Below, one piece after another: positions 7,932 to 16,924 of a DNA stretch of 64,000 nt (positions are counted from its first letter, which is position 1; every line of letters starts with the position of its first letter). Where the stretch lies: NCBI RefSeq assembly GCF_002860325.1, contig NZ_PKOJ01000001.1, positions 496,001 through 560,000 on the forward strand, given 5' to 3'. The notes beneath the pieces were generated by a model, which ran no database searches, was not told the origin of the DNA, and was given only the letters and a program-made list of their open reading frames with translations. A program made the translations under genes and the position numbers. The stretch comes from Neptunicoccus cionae (GTDB lineage Bacteria > Pseudomonadota > Alphaproteobacteria > Rhodobacterales > Rhodobacteraceae).

Positions 7932-9332
7932 TTACAAATGCCCTTCTTTACGCAGTTCTTTTGTGACTTCTACGATAGAGGCCCGCAAAGTTTTTACCAA
8001 AAAGTCCACATCCTTGCGGGTCAGGGTCAGAGGCGGAGACATCACGTTCAGATGGCCGATCGGACGCACCAGCAATCCCATGCTTTCTGCGGTGGTTGCG
8101 ATCCGTTTGCCAATATCCACCTCGTCGGGGAACAGTTCTTTACTGGCCTTGTCCTTCACGTTCTCTACACACATCATCAGCTTGCGACCGCGCACGTTGC
8201 CAACGATTTCAAGGTCGTTCAGCGTGTGAAGCTGCTCTTCAAAATAGCTGCCTACCTCGGCCGCGTTCTGCATCAGGTTTTCGCGCTCCATGATCTCGAT
8301 ATTCTTCAGCGCGGCAGCACAGCAGACGGGATGCCCGCTATAGGTGTAACCACTGGTGAACCAGCGGTTTTCATCGCCTTGGGAAATCACTTCGTGGATG
8401 CGATCCGAATAGATCATCGCGCCCATCGGCAGATACCCCGAAGACAGCCCCTTGGCCGTGGTGATGATGTCCGGCACAACGCCGAATTCATCCTCAATCG
8501 CAAAGAAATGGCCCAACCGTCCGAAAGCGGTCACGACCTCATCGGCAAGGAACAGGATGTCGTGCTTCTGGCAAACCTCCCACATCCGTTTCAGATAGCC
8601 TTTCGGGGGTACAAGCACCCCGCCAGACGCCTGAATAGGCTCTGCAAAAAAGGCGGCGACCTTATCTGCGCCGATCTCTGCGATCTTGGCTTCAAACTCG
8701 GCGATCAACTGGTCGGTAAATTCGTCTTCGGTAGGGTTGCCTTCAGCGCGATAGAAATGAGGCGCGGAGATATGGTGGATGCCATCCCGCAGGTACTGGA
8801 ACTCTGTCACTTTGTCGGCCGCCTTGTTGCCTATGGACATGGTGACGAAAGTGGACCCGTGATAGGCCTGATCCCGCGCGATGATATGGGTCTTTTCCGG
8901 CTTGCCACGACAGTAGTTGTAGAACCCCACCAGACGATAGGCCGAGTCCACTGCCGTGGAACCGCCAGTGGTGAAATGCATCCTGTTCAGGTCACCCGGA
9001 GTCAGGCTGGCCAGCTTTTGCGCCAGCAACGCACTCGGCCCGTTGGTCATATCCACAAAGGTCGAGGAATAGGCCAGCTTTTCAACCTGCTCGGCAATGG
9101 CTTGCGCCATTTCCTTGCGCCCCAGCCCGATATTGGTGCACCACATGCCACCCACGGCATCCAGATAGGACTTGCCGTTGGCGTCTTTCAGATAGCAGCC
9201 TTCACCGCTCTCCACGACCATGGCACCTTCTTTTTCGAAACTGTCGAAATGGGTCCACGGGTGAAGAGTATGGCGCTGATCCAGTGCGCGCAAATGGGCT
9301 TCTGCATCGTTCTGGCCTTTATCGGTAAGCAT
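7932..9332 (-). CDS. Class III aminotransferase, putrescine/omega-amino acid--pyruvate type (SpuC-like)
   Basis: A 466-residue PLP-dependent enzyme that would move the terminal amino group of a diamine or omega-amino acid to pyruvate. D264 (LADEVVTAFGR) would bind the pyridine nitrogen and K294 (TTAKGLSSGY) carry PLP. The N-terminal region (HPWTHFDSFEKEG) is characteristic of the putrescine/beta-alanine group. A ribosome site AAAGGA precedes the ATG. The polyamine importer directly downstream supports a diamine such as putrescine as substrate, though taurine or beta-alanine cannot be excluded. Confidence 0.85.
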   Translation of the reverse strand: MLTDKGQNDAEAHLRALDQRHTLHPWTHFDSFEKEGAMVVESGEGCYLKDANGKSYLDAVGGMWCTNIGLGRKEMAQAIAEQVEKLAYSSTFVDMTNGPSALLAQKLASLTPGDLNRMHFTTGGSTAVDSAYRLVGFYNYCRGKPEKTHIIARDQAYHGSTFVTMSIGNKAADKVTEFQYLRDGIHHISAPHFYRAEGNPTEDEFTDQLIAEFEAKIAEIGADKVAAFFAEPIQASGGVLVPPKGYLKRMWEVCQKHDILFLADEVVTAFGRLGHFFAIEDEFGVVPDIITTAKGLSSGYLPMGAMIYSDRIHEVISQGDENRWFTSGYTYSGHPVCCAAALKNIEIMERENLMQNAAEVGSYFEEQLHTLNDLEIVGNVRGRKLMMCVENVKDKASKELFPDEVDIGKRIATTAESMGLLVRPIGHLNVMSPPLTLTRKDVDFLVKTLRASIVEVTKELRKEGHL

Positions 9333-9403
9333 GGTGTTTCCTTTGATCTCTGAAATGAATTCCGGTTGGTCTGTCCTGTCCTGATGTGAAAACGATAAGG
9401 CGG

Positions 9404-10186
9404 CTAACGGCCCTTCCAGACCGGATCGCGGCCTTCGGCAAAGGCGCGGGCGCCTTCCAGCTGGTCTTCGGAGGAATAGAGCCGGTCCACGGATTCAAGC
9501 TGGCGCTGGGTGATCCGGTTCATGGCATCCTGAAACTTGCTGTCCTCGGCATCGCGCACGACTTCCTTGATCGCCGCATAAACCAGTGGCGGCCCGCTTT
9601 CGAGCATCCGCGCCATGTCCCAGGCCTTTTCCAGCAGGTCGGCGCCGGGATGGATCTGGTTCACAAAGCCCCAGCGGTGTGCTTCTTCCGCATCAAGCCA
9701 GCGGCCCGTCAGCAGCATTTCCATCGCGATGTGATAGGGAATGCGCTTGGGCAACTTGATGCTCGCCGCATCCGCAACCGTGCCGGAACGGATTTCCGGC
9801 AGGGCGAAAGAGGCATGATCCGCCGCCAGAATAATATCCGCCGACAGCGCCAGTTCCAGCCCGCCGCCACAACAGATGCCGTTCACAGCCGCGATCACAG
9901 GTTTGTTCAGCCCGCGCAATTCCTGCAAGCCGCCGAAACCGCCGACGCCGTAATCCCCGTCAACCGCATCCCCGTCAGCGGCGGCTTTCAGGTCCCAGCC
10001 GGGGCAGAAGAATTTCTCGCCGCCGCCGGTGACAATAGCCACCCGCAATTCCGGATCGTCGCGGAAATCTGCAAAGACCTTACCCATGATGCGGCTGGTG
10101 GCCAGATCAATGGCGTTGGCCTTGGGGCGGTCCAGTGTCACTTCCAGAATGCCGCCCTCGCGGCGGGTTTTTATCGGGTCTGTCAT
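9404..10186 (-). CDS. Enoyl-CoA hydratase family protein, carnitinyl-CoA dehydratase-like (CaiD-like)
   Basis: A 260-residue crotonase-fold enzyme. It closely follows CaiD in several stretches: ILEVTLDRPKANAID near the N-terminus, FFCPGWDLKAAADG, GLELALSADIILAAD, and the C-terminal FAEGRDPVWKGR. Two acidic residues sit in GGGLELAL and FALPE, the positions used for catalysis in CaiD. It would hydrate or dehydrate a crotonobetaine- or carnitine-like CoA ester. It overlaps the stop of the CoA synthetase gene upstream (ATGA), so substrate activation and hydration are coupled. The natural substrate is inference. Confidence 0.82.
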   Translation of the reverse strand: MTDPIKTRREGGILEVTLDRPKANAIDLATSRIMGKVFADFRDDPELRVAIVTGGGEKFFCPGWDLKAAADGDAVDGDYGVGGFGGLQELRGLNKPVIAAVNGICCGGGLELALSADIILAADHASFALPEIRSGTVADAASIKLPKRIPYHIAMEMLLTGRWLDAEEAHRWGFVNQIHPGADLLEKAWDMARMLESGPPLVYAAIKEVVRDAEDSKFQDAMNRITQRQLESVDRLYSSEDQLEGARAFAEGRDPVWKGR

Positions 10187-12261
10187 GTCAGGGCCTTCTC
10201 GTGCGTTTGTGTCTGTGACGTGTTGGTCGCACGCGCACCGGTCTGCCGGCGCAGCAGGGCGTCTGCTGCAATGGCATCGGTGGGGGTGCAGATCAACGGA
10301 TTGATTTCAACTTCTTCCAAGCCGTGAGCATTGGCAAGGACATAGTTCTGAACCGCTTCTATGGCATCCAGAACGGCAGGCATATGGGCAGCAGAGGCAT
10401 TGCGGAACCCGTTCAGCATTTTGCTAATTTTAAGAGTGCCAAGCGCGGCTGCGATTTCTGCGCGGGTGGAGGGGATCAACAGGGACGCGCTGTCCTCCAG
10501 CAGTTCGGTCAGCACCCCGCCAGCACCCAAGGTCAGAACGAAGCCGTGGGCCGGATCCTTGACCACACCGACCAGCATTTCAGCCACGGTGCCTGTGATC
10601 ATCTCTTCAACCAGAAACTGCACACACGGCATCGTTGCTGCGGCAGCTTCCACGGCCTCCGGCTGTTGCAGGTTCAGCGCCACCGCTCCGGCCTCTGATT
10701 TATGGGCGATGCCCACCCCTTTGAGCACGACAGGAAAACCGATTTCCCCCGCCACTTGCGCTGCCTGCGCCGGGGAGGTGGCCTGAGCAGATTTGGGTAT
10801 ACGCAATCCGTGGGCATAAAGCGCGGTTTTGGCTTTGGCTTCGCTCACTGTTTCTGCAGCTCCGCTCTCTGTTGGTAACAGTACCGGTTGGTTTGAAGGC
10901 GCGGAGCATCGTGCGGCTGCGGCGACAGCCTCAACCGTTTCGCGCAGACCGAGCATCGGGATCACGCCTTTTGCAATCAAACGTGCTGCGATGGCTTCAG
11001 ACAGGTTTTCCGGTAGGGTTGCAACCATTGCGACCGCCGCACCGGTTCGCGCTTTGGCCAGTCCGGCGGCATCAATGGCGCAATCCCAATCCGCATCCGA
11101 GCATTTGTCGGCGCGGGGAAAATCAACCACCAGTAGGGTCAGCGCCAGATGGGGTTCCATCATCGCGGCCCATGCCGTGGCCATCGCTTCCGTGTTGCGC
11201 CAGATATACGTGTGATAATCCAGCGGATTTGCCAATGCCACCATTGGGCCCAGCGCGTCGCGCAGGTTGCGGCTCTGGCTCTCGGTCAACGGCGGAAAGG
11301 TGACAGATGTGCCATGTGCGGTATCCGCTGCAAGGCTCGCCTCGCCGCCCGAACAACTGATCGACGCAATCTCGCCAGAGGGCAGCGGGCCTGCAAAATG
11401 CAGCAGTTTCAAGGTTTCAAGAAAGGTCGGCAGGCTGTTCACCCGCGCAATGTTAAGACGCCGCAACAAGGCCGTCGCCCCCGCGTCTCCCCCCGCGACA
11501 GATGCCGTGTGCGAAATGGTAGCGGCCTTCGCCTGATCCGATTTCCCCACTTTCAGGGCCACAATCGGCTTGCCCAGTTCAGCTGCTTTTTGCGCCAGCG
11601 CCTCATAGGCGCGGATGTCGTTAAACCCTTCAATATGCAGGCCAAGAGCGGTAATGCGCGGATCTTCCAGAAAATGGGCGCCGATTTCCGCCATGCCGGT
11701 CTGCGCCTGATTTCCCGCACAGGCCACGGCCGCGACTGGCAGGCCCCGTTGCTGCATGGTGATGTTCACAGCCATGTTGGAGGATTGCATGACAATCGCC
11801 ACCCCGCTTTGCACCGGTGTGCCGCCATGCTGGTCGGGCCACAGGATTGCGGAATCAAGGTAATTGATCATGCCATAGCAGTTCGGCCCCAAAACCGGCA
11901 TTTGGCCCGCCGCCGCAACCAGTTGCGCCTGCAAATCAGAACCGGCCGCGTCTTCATGATCGGCTTCGGAAAACCCCGAGGCAAAGCAGATGGCACCGCC
12001 GGCCCCCATGGCAGAAAGTTCCGCCACAATGTCCAGCGTTGCATGCCGGTTTACCCCGATGAAGCAGGCGTCCGGCGGTTCGGGCAGATCACCAAGGCTG
12101 GTATAAGCGGGCAGGTTTCCAAGGGGCTTTCCCTTGGGGTGTACCGGAAAGATCGGTCCCTTAAAACCGGCCCGTTGAGCCTGTTCAGCCACCGCTTCGC
12201 ACCAGGCGCCGCCACCGATTATGGCAATGGACTTCGGGGAAAAGAGTCTCTGCAAGGTCAT
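10183..12261 (-). CDS. NDP-forming acyl-CoA synthetase family protein (acetate--CoA ligase-like)
   Basis: About 692 residues: an N-terminal CoA-binding fold (SPKSIAIIGGG), a succinyl-CoA-ligase-like middle with the probable phosphohistidine in ISHTASVAGGDAG, and a C-terminal ATP-grasp domain (FPVVLKGVGIAHKSEAGAV... EVEINPL). Such enzymes activate carboxylic acids with ATP, giving ADP. A TTG at 12276 is the first possible start, but MTLQRLFSPKSIA at 12261 fits the family better. The neighbours (CaiD-like hydratase, acyl-CoA dehydrogenase, GlxA-type regulator) suggest an organic or betaine-like acid. The DMSP lyase DddX belongs to the same superfamily, so a zwitterionic substrate is conceivable. 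The substrate cannot be decided here. Confidence 0.82.
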   Translation of the reverse strand: MTLQRLFSPKSIAIIGGGAWCEAVAEQAQRAGFKGPIFPVHPKGKPLGNLPAYTSLGDLPEPPDACFIGVNRHATLDIVAELSAMGAGGAICFASGFSEADHEDAAGSDLQAQLVAAAGQMPVLGPNCYGMINYLDSAILWPDQHGGTPVQSGVAIVMQSSNMAVNITMQQRGLPVAAVACAGNQAQTGMAEIGAHFLEDPRITALGLHIEGFNDIRAYEALAQKAAELGKPIVALKVGKSDQAKAATISHTASVAGGDAGATALLRRLNIARVNSLPTFLETLKLLHFAGPLPSGEIASISCSGGEASLAADTAHGTSVTFPPLTESQSRNLRDALGPMVALANPLDYHTYIWRNTEAMATAWAAMMEPHLALTLLVVDFPRADKCSDADWDCAIDAAGLAKARTGAAVAMVATLPENLSEAIAARLIAKGVIPMLGLRETVEAVAAAARCSAPSNQPVLLPTESGAAETVSEAKAKTALYAHGLRIPKSAQATSPAQAAQVAGEIGFPVVLKGVGIAHKSEAGAVALNLQQPEAVEAAAATMPCVQFLVEEMITGTVAEMLVGVVKDPAHGFVLTLGAGGVLTELLEDSASLLIPSTRAEIAAALGTLKISKMLNGFRNASAAHMPAVLDAIEAVQNYVLANAHGLEEVEINPLICTPTDAIAADALLRRQTGARATNTSQTQTHEKALT

Positions 12262-12293
12262 GGCGTCAGGTCCCAAGGGAAAAAGGTTTCCAG

Positions 12294-12330
12294 CCTCCGG
12301 CGGGGATATTTTCTGCCAGAAGAAGCAAGG
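12294..12330 (+). repeat. Dispersed repeat, copy B1 (GGGATATTT type)
   Basis: Begins CCTCCGGCGGGGATATTT and continues with CTGCCAGAAGAAGCAAGG. A related copy in opposite orientation lies at 12451-12488, so the two face each other between the synthetase and dehydrogenase genes. Confidence 0.6.
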
Positions 12331-12402
12331 ATTTGTTAACAGGAATCAGGTTTAACCGATGTGCGGTACAGGCTGGGAAGCCGATGGCCGCGCCAGGAGA
12401 AG

Positions 12403-12433
12403 GCCCTCTGCCGCTGTTCAAAGCGCAGAGGGC
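12403..12433 (-). terminator. Stem-loop, weak terminator
   Basis: Nine-base perfect arms GCCCTCTGC (12403-12411) and GCAGAGGGC (12425-12433). On the minus strand the stem is followed by CTTCTCC rather than a clean T run, so it may be a weak terminator or an mRNA-stabilising hairpin after the acyl-CoA dehydrogenase gene. Confidence 0.4.
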
Positions 12434-12450
12434 TGTTTCCACCCCGCCGC

Positions 12451-12488
12451 GCCTTTCTTCTGGCCTTAAATATCCCCGCGCGGAGCGC
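12451..12488 (-). repeat. Dispersed repeat, copy B2 (GGGATATTT type)
   Basis: Read on the minus strand it begins GCGCTCCGCGCGGGGATATT and continues into AAGGCCAGAAGAAAGGC. The first 21 bases are the same as copy B3 at 50078; the CCAGAAGAA tail is shared with B1 at 12294. Confidence 0.6.
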
Positions 12489-12493
12489 ATGGC

Positions 12494-13654
12494 TTACGCG
12501 CCCAACGCGCGCAAAAGCTCGCGGCTGATGATGTGACGCTGAATTTCAGATGTACCGTCCCAGATCCGTTCCACGCGCGCATCGCGCCAGAAGCGTTCCA
12601 GCGGATAATCGTCCATCAGGCCCATGCCACCGTGGATCTGGATGGCCGCATCTGTGACGCGGGAAAGCATCTCAGAGGCGTAGAGCTTTGCACTGGCAAT
12701 TTCGCGGTTTGCGGGCAGGCCCTTGTCCAGCCGGTCCGCTGCCGCAAGGGTCAGCAGGTCTGCCGCGTCGATTTCGGTAATCATGTCAGCGATCTGAAAG
12801 CTGACACCCTGAAACTTGCCGATGGGCTGGCCGAACTGTTCCCGCTCGGCGGCGTAGGACAGTGCGTAGTCGAATACGCGGCGCGCACGGCCCACAGACA
12901 TGGTCGCGACGGTAATCCGCGTGGCGTAGAGCCATTCGTTCATCACCGCAAAGCCGCCGTCTACCTCTCCCAGAACCTGTGCGTCTGGCAGGCGACAGTC
13001 GTCGAATTCAAGGATCATATTCTTGTAGCCGCGGTGGGATACGGATTTGTAACCGTCGCGGATGGTAAAGCCCGGTGTGCCACGATCCACCAGAAATGTG
13101 GTGATCCGCTTCTTCGGGCCTTTGGGCGTATCGTCTTCGCCTGTGGCGATAAAGACGATGATGAAATCTGCATGATCCGCACCGGAAATAAAGTGCTTGG
13201 TGCCGTTTACCACCCAGTCTCCACCATCGCGCACGGCGGAGCACTTCATGCCGCGCACATCCGAACCGGCCCCCGGTTCTGTCATTGCCAATGCGTCCAT
13301 CCGCTCGCCGCGCATGGCTGGCATCAGATAGCGCTCGCGCTGTTCGGCGTTACAGGCCATCAGGATATTCTGAGGGCGGCCAAAGAAATGGTTCAGTGCC
13401 ATAGAACCACGTCCCAGTTCTCGTTCCACCAGCGCAAATTCGCGGTGGTTCAGGCCGGCCCCGCCCACTTCTTCCGGAAAGTTGCAGCCGTAAAACCCCA
13501 GCTCGAGTGTCTTGCGTTTGATTTCGTCCGCGATTTCCTTGGGCACTTCACCCGTCCGTTCGACCAGTTCCTCGTGAGGATAGATTTCTTTCTCAACAAA
13601 GGACCGCACAGTAGAGGCGATCATTTCCTGTTCTTCGGTCAGGCCGTATTGCAT
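12494..13654 (-). CDS. Acyl-CoA dehydrogenase family protein
   Basis: A 386-residue flavoprotein that would oxidise an acyl-CoA to the 2-enoyl-CoA. The start at 13654 (MQYGLTEEQEMIASTV) replaces an upstream in-frame codon at 13705 because family homology begins there. FAD/substrate motif AMTEPGAGSD is at 124-132; the C-terminal ARVERIWDGTSEIQRHIISR carries Asp at position 366, where most members have the catalytic Glu of the YEGT/WEGT motif. It precedes the synthetase and CaiD-like genes on the same strand, and a GlxA-type regulator diverges from its start. Together they look like a beta-oxidation-style route for one specialised acid. Confidence 0.85.
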   Translation of the reverse strand: MQYGLTEEQEMIASTVRSFVEKEIYPHEELVERTGEVPKEIADEIKRKTLELGFYGCNFPEEVGGAGLNHREFALVERELGRGSMALNHFFGRPQNILMACNAEQRERYLMPAMRGERMDALAMTEPGAGSDVRGMKCSAVRDGGDWVVNGTKHFISGADHADFIIVFIATGEDDTPKGPKKRITTFLVDRGTPGFTIRDGYKSVSHRGYKNMILEFDDCRLPDAQVLGEVDGGFAVMNEWLYATRITVATMSVGRARRVFDYALSYAAEREQFGQPIGKFQGVSFQIADMITEIDAADLLTLAAADRLDKGLPANREIASAKLYASEMLSRVTDAAIQIHGGMGLMDDYPLERFWRDARVERIWDGTSEIQRHIISRELLRALGA

Positions 13655-13728
13655 GTCGGAATCCTTTTGATGTTGCCCCGAGCCTATGCCTCTTGCAAAG
13701 GACAACCTTGCACAAGTATCCCTTGATC

Positions 13729-14685
13729 ATGCCGATCTGGAAAAAATCATCTTCGGGCGAGTTACGAGTCGGGGTTTTGTTGTTCGATCACTTTTCGAAC
13801 CACTGCCTGGCCAATGCTATTGAGCCGCTGCGGGCTGCCAATGATCTGGCGGGAGTCGATCTGTTCGACTGGCACTTCCTGTCGCTCGATGGAAACAGCG
13901 TAACCAGTTCCAGTGGGTTGGAAATCACGCCGGACGGGCGGCTTGACGGGATGTCGGGCGAAATGCTCTTCGTCATGCCGAGTTATGCCCATCACAGCCA
14001 CACAGGCGCACCGACCCAGCTCGGCCTGCGGGCGGCGGCCAAGCGCTTTGGCATCATCGCGGGGTTTGATACAGGCGCTTGGCTGATGGCCGTGGCGGGG
14101 CTGTTGCGGGGACGGCGGGCTACAATCCATTGGGAGGAACTGGATGCATTTGCCGAAACCTTCCCCGAAGTAGAGGTGCTGCGGGAACGCTATGTCATTG
14201 ACGGGAACCGGATCACCTGCACGGGGGCCATTGCGGCGTTTGATCTGGCGATGCACCTGATTGCCTCCCAGCACGGAGAGGCGTTGCGACAGGATGTGGC
14301 CACACTCTTTATGTCGGATGCGCGGGTGGATGGGGGATTTGGTCGGGCGCGGGATCGTCTGGTGGGGCGGGCGCTTGACCTGATGCAGGCTCATGTGGAA
14401 AGCCCGCTGTCCGTGAAGGAACTGGCGCGGCGTCTGGGCGTGTCGCAAAAAACGCTGGAGGCGCGTGTGAAAGCCGCGCTTGGCGCGACACCACGACAGG
14501 TTTACCGGCGCCAGCGTATGGTGGTGGCACGCAATCTTGTGCATGACACGGAGCTTGGCATTGCCGAGATCGCGGTGCGTTGCGGGTATCGTGATGCCAC
14601 GGCGATGACGCGGGCCTTTCGCGCCGAATTCGCGACCTCGCCCCGTGCGATGCGCGGGGCAGAGGCGCGGGGCGCGACGGCCTAG
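13729..14685 (+). CDS. GlxA/AraC family transcriptional regulator with DJ-1/PfpI-like domain
   Basis: About 318 residues: an N-terminal DJ-1/PfpI-like ligand-binding domain (RVGVLLFDHFSNHCLANAIE...) and a C-terminal AraC-type double helix-turn-helix (VKELARRLGVSQKTLEAR ... IAEIAVRCGYRDATAMTRAFRA). I place the start at ATG 13729; a TTG at 13693 is possible. It diverges from the acyl-CoA dehydrogenase gene across about 75 bases, so it probably controls that operon. Regulators of this architecture (GbdR, CdhR) often respond to betaine or carnitine, consistent with the CaiD-like enzyme. Its stop overlaps that of the convergent aldolase gene in CTAG. Confidence 0.85.
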   Translation: MPIWKKSSSGELRVGVLLFDHFSNHCLANAIEPLRAANDLAGVDLFDWHFLSLDGNSVTSSSGLEITPDGRLDGMSGEMLFVMPSYAHHSHTGAPTQLGLRAAAKRFGIIAGFDTGAWLMAVAGLLRGRRATIHWEELDAFAETFPEVEVLRERYVIDGNRITCTGAIAAFDLAMHLIASQHGEALRQDVATLFMSDARVDGGFGRARDRLVGRALDLMQAHVESPLSVKELARRLGVSQKTLEARVKAALGATPRQVYRRQRMVVARNLVHDTELGIAEIAVRCGYRDATAMTRAFRAEFATSPRAMRGAEARGATA

Positions 14686-15440
14686 CTCGCGTAGGTGGAG
14701 CCTTCTTCGTCGAGGATCAGTTTCAGTTCGGCCAGATGGCGATCTGCCTGTTCGGGATAGTCTTCCAGTTCCCGCGCCGTCTTTTCAGCGATTTCGTCGG
14801 AAAGCACCCGCAGTTCCTGTCCGGTTTGCAACGCGCGGATGTAGGTTTCGGCGGAGCGTTCGAAGTAATAGAGCCGGTTGAACGTATCAGCGACGGTGTC
14901 GCCAATAATCATTACGCCATGGTTGCCCATGATCATTACCTTGACTTTGGGATCGCTGAACAGTTGGGCGCAACGTTCGCCTTCCTCTTCAAAGGCCAGT
15001 CCGCCGTAATTGTCGTCAATCACATAGCGGTTGAAGAATGTGGCGGTGTTCTGGTCAATCGGCAACAGGCGGCTGTCTTTCAGGCTGGCCAGAACCGTTG
15101 CATGGACCGAATGGACGTGCATGGCGCAGCGGGCGTGAGGGCAGTGGCGGTGCAGCGCACCGTGCAGACCCCATGCTGTCGGGTCCGGTGCGCCGGGGCG
15201 GGACAGGACATCGGGATCATTGGCATCCAGCAGCAGAAGGTCGCTCGCCTTGATTCGCGCGAAATGCATCTGATTGGGGTTCATCAGGAACTGGGTTCCG
15301 TCGTCATTCACGGCATAGGAAAAATGATTGGCTACGGCCTCGTGGAAGTTCAGCCTTTCGGTCCAGCGAAAAGCTGCGGCGAGATCCACGCGGGCGTCCC
15401 AGTGATCCATGTTGGTTGCGTTCGGCTGTGGGGCGTTCAT
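14682..15440 (-). CDS. Class II aldolase/adducin family protein
   Basis: A 252-residue zinc-type aldolase-fold protein. The metal ligands are visible: the two His of MHVHSVHAT and the later His of GNHGVMIIG. An upstream in-frame extension to 15509 exists, but AAAGGA just before the ATG at 15440 marks the start. The family includes fuculose-phosphate aldolase, ribulose-phosphate epimerase and decarboxylases, so the reaction cannot be named. It sits convergent to the GlxA-type regulator, on the same strand as the CoA-cluster genes but separated from them by the regulator. Confidence 0.82.
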   Translation of the reverse strand: MNAPQPNATNMDHWDARVDLAAAFRWTERLNFHEAVANHFSYAVNDDGTQFLMNPNQMHFARIKASDLLLLDANDPDVLSRPGAPDPTAWGLHGALHRHCPHARCAMHVHSVHATVLASLKDSRLLPIDQNTATFFNRYVIDDNYGGLAFEEEGERCAQLFSDPKVKVMIMGNHGVMIIGDTVADTFNRLYYFERSAETYIRALQTGQELRVLSDEIAEKTARELEDYPEQADRHLAELKLILDEEGSTYAS

Positions 15441-15511
15441 GTCTGATCCTTTCATCGGTTTGGCTGCAAGGTGACGGTAAAATTCGTCGCTGACCAGCCC
15501 CAAGCGCAAAG

Positions 15512-15539
15512 AAAAAGCCGGACCCGAAGGCCCGGCTTT
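15512..15539 (-). terminator. Rho-independent terminator after amtB
   Basis: AAAGCCGG (15514-15521) pairs with CCGGCTTT (15532-15539) around a 10-base loop. On the minus strand the stem is followed by a short T run (15516-15512). It ends the leftward glnK-amtB transcript. Confidence 0.8.
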
Positions 15540-15564
15540 CTGTCTTTACGGAATTGCGCGGTTT

Positions 15565-16890
15565 TTAGTTTTGCGCGAATTCAGGGTAGGCTTCCATGCC
15601 CAGCTCGCTCATGTCGAGGCCGGTTACTTCGGCTTCTTGCGGTACACGGATGCCCATGATCGCTTTCAGGATGAACCAGACAACAGCGGAGGTGACGATC
15701 ACAAAGACTGCTACTGTGATGATACCGTAGAGCTGTGCGCCAAGGGATGCGTCGCTGTTGGTGAAGATCACGGCGATTGTGCCCCAGATACCTGCAATAA
15801 GGTGTACCGGAATGGCGCCAACCACGTCGTCGATGCGGAACTTGTCCAGAAGCGGAACAGAGAAGACAACGATCACACCACCAACGGCACCGATCAGGGT
15901 TGCTGCACCGATGGAAGGTGTCAGCGGCTCGGCTGTGATAGAGACGAGACCGGCAAGCGCACCGTTCAGGATCATGGTCAGGTCAGGCTTTTTGTAGAGC
16001 ATCTGTGTCAGGACCAGCGCGGCAACCACACCACCGGCAGCGGCAGCATTGGTGTTTACGAAGATACGGGAAACATCAGCAATATCGCCTACAGTACCCA
16101 TTGCCAGCTGCGAACCGCCGTTGAAGCCGAACCAGCCGAGCCACAGGATGAATGTACCCAAAGTGGCCAGTGTCAGGTTGGAACCCAGCATAGGTGTGAC
16201 GCGGCCTTCACGGTATTTACCGATCCGTGGCCCAAGAATGATCGCGCCTGTCAGAGCAGCCCAGCCGCCTACAGAGTGCACAACTGTGGAACCTGCGAAG
16301 TCAAGGAAACCGGCTTGATCAAGGAAGCCTGCGCCCCATTTCCAGGATGCCTGGATCGGGTAGATAACCGCTGTCAGGACAACGACAAAGATCAGGAACG
16401 GCCAGAGTTTGATCCGTTCGGCCAGAGCACCGGACACGATGGATGCTGTTGCGGCACAGAACATCAGCTGGAAGAAGAAATCCGAACCAACAGAAGCATA
16501 GGACAGATCGGCGTCTGCTGCAGCAAGGCCAACCGGCTCAAGGCTTGTCGGGCTCAGGGCGCCAATAACGTTCGGCACGATCCAGGCGTCGCCCGGGTAC
16601 ATCAGGTTAAAGCCGATCAGGTAGTAAAAGATACAGGCCAGACCAAACAGCGCCATGTTTTTGGTCAGCTGCATGGTTACGTTCTTGGAGCGGACCAAAC
16701 CGGCTTCCAGCATGGCAAAACCGGCGGCCATAAAGAACACCAGAAAGCCGCCGACCAGAAACAGCAGCGTGGTCAGAATGAAATTGACTTCGGTTGGTAC
16801 GGCGGTCGGCGTGGCATCCTGTGCCATCGCGACGACCGGCAGGGCGGTAGCCGCCAGCGCCAGAAGCGGGGTTTTCAGGGAATAGGTCAT
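15565..16890 (-). CDS. amtB: Ammonium transporter
   Basis: A 441-residue inner-membrane ammonium channel with a cleavable signal peptide (MTYSLKTPLLALAATALP to AMAQ) and about eleven hydrophobic helices. Typical family stretches include FMAAGFAMLEAGLVR, LIGFNLMYPGD and AVGGVIVVFSVPLL. The frame runs up to 17004, but GAGGA ahead of the ATG at 16890 and the signal peptide fix the start. It follows glnK by about 35 bases, the classical pairing in which GlnK plugs the channel when nitrogen is ample. Confidence 0.93.
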   Translation of the reverse strand: MTYSLKTPLLALAATALPVVAMAQDATPTAVPTEVNFILTTLLFLVGGFLVFFMAAGFAMLEAGLVRSKNVTMQLTKNMALFGLACIFYYLIGFNLMYPGDAWIVPNVIGALSPTSLEPVGLAAADADLSYASVGSDFFFQLMFCAATASIVSGALAERIKLWPFLIFVVVLTAVIYPIQASWKWGAGFLDQAGFLDFAGSTVVHSVGGWAALTGAIILGPRIGKYREGRVTPMLGSNLTLATLGTFILWLGWFGFNGGSQLAMGTVGDIADVSRIFVNTNAAAAGGVVAALVLTQMLYKKPDLTMILNGALAGLVSITAEPLTPSIGAATLIGAVGGVIVVFSVPLLDKFRIDDVVGAIPVHLIAGIWGTIAVIFTNSDASLGAQLYGIITVAVFVIVTSAVVWFILKAIMGIRVPQEAEVTGLDMSELGMEAYPEFAQN

Positions 16891-16924
16891 GACTTTATCC
16901 TCGTTCATCATCATTTTGCAGCGT

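Noticed and set aside
7938-9353. 471-codon open frame on the plus strand
   Set aside because: It is antisense to the class III aminotransferase, which has full family motifs and a ribosome site; long opposite frames are common in GC-rich genes.
11149-12339. 396-codon open frame on the plus strand
   Set aside because: Opposite to the acyl-CoA synthetase, with no ribosome site or motif.
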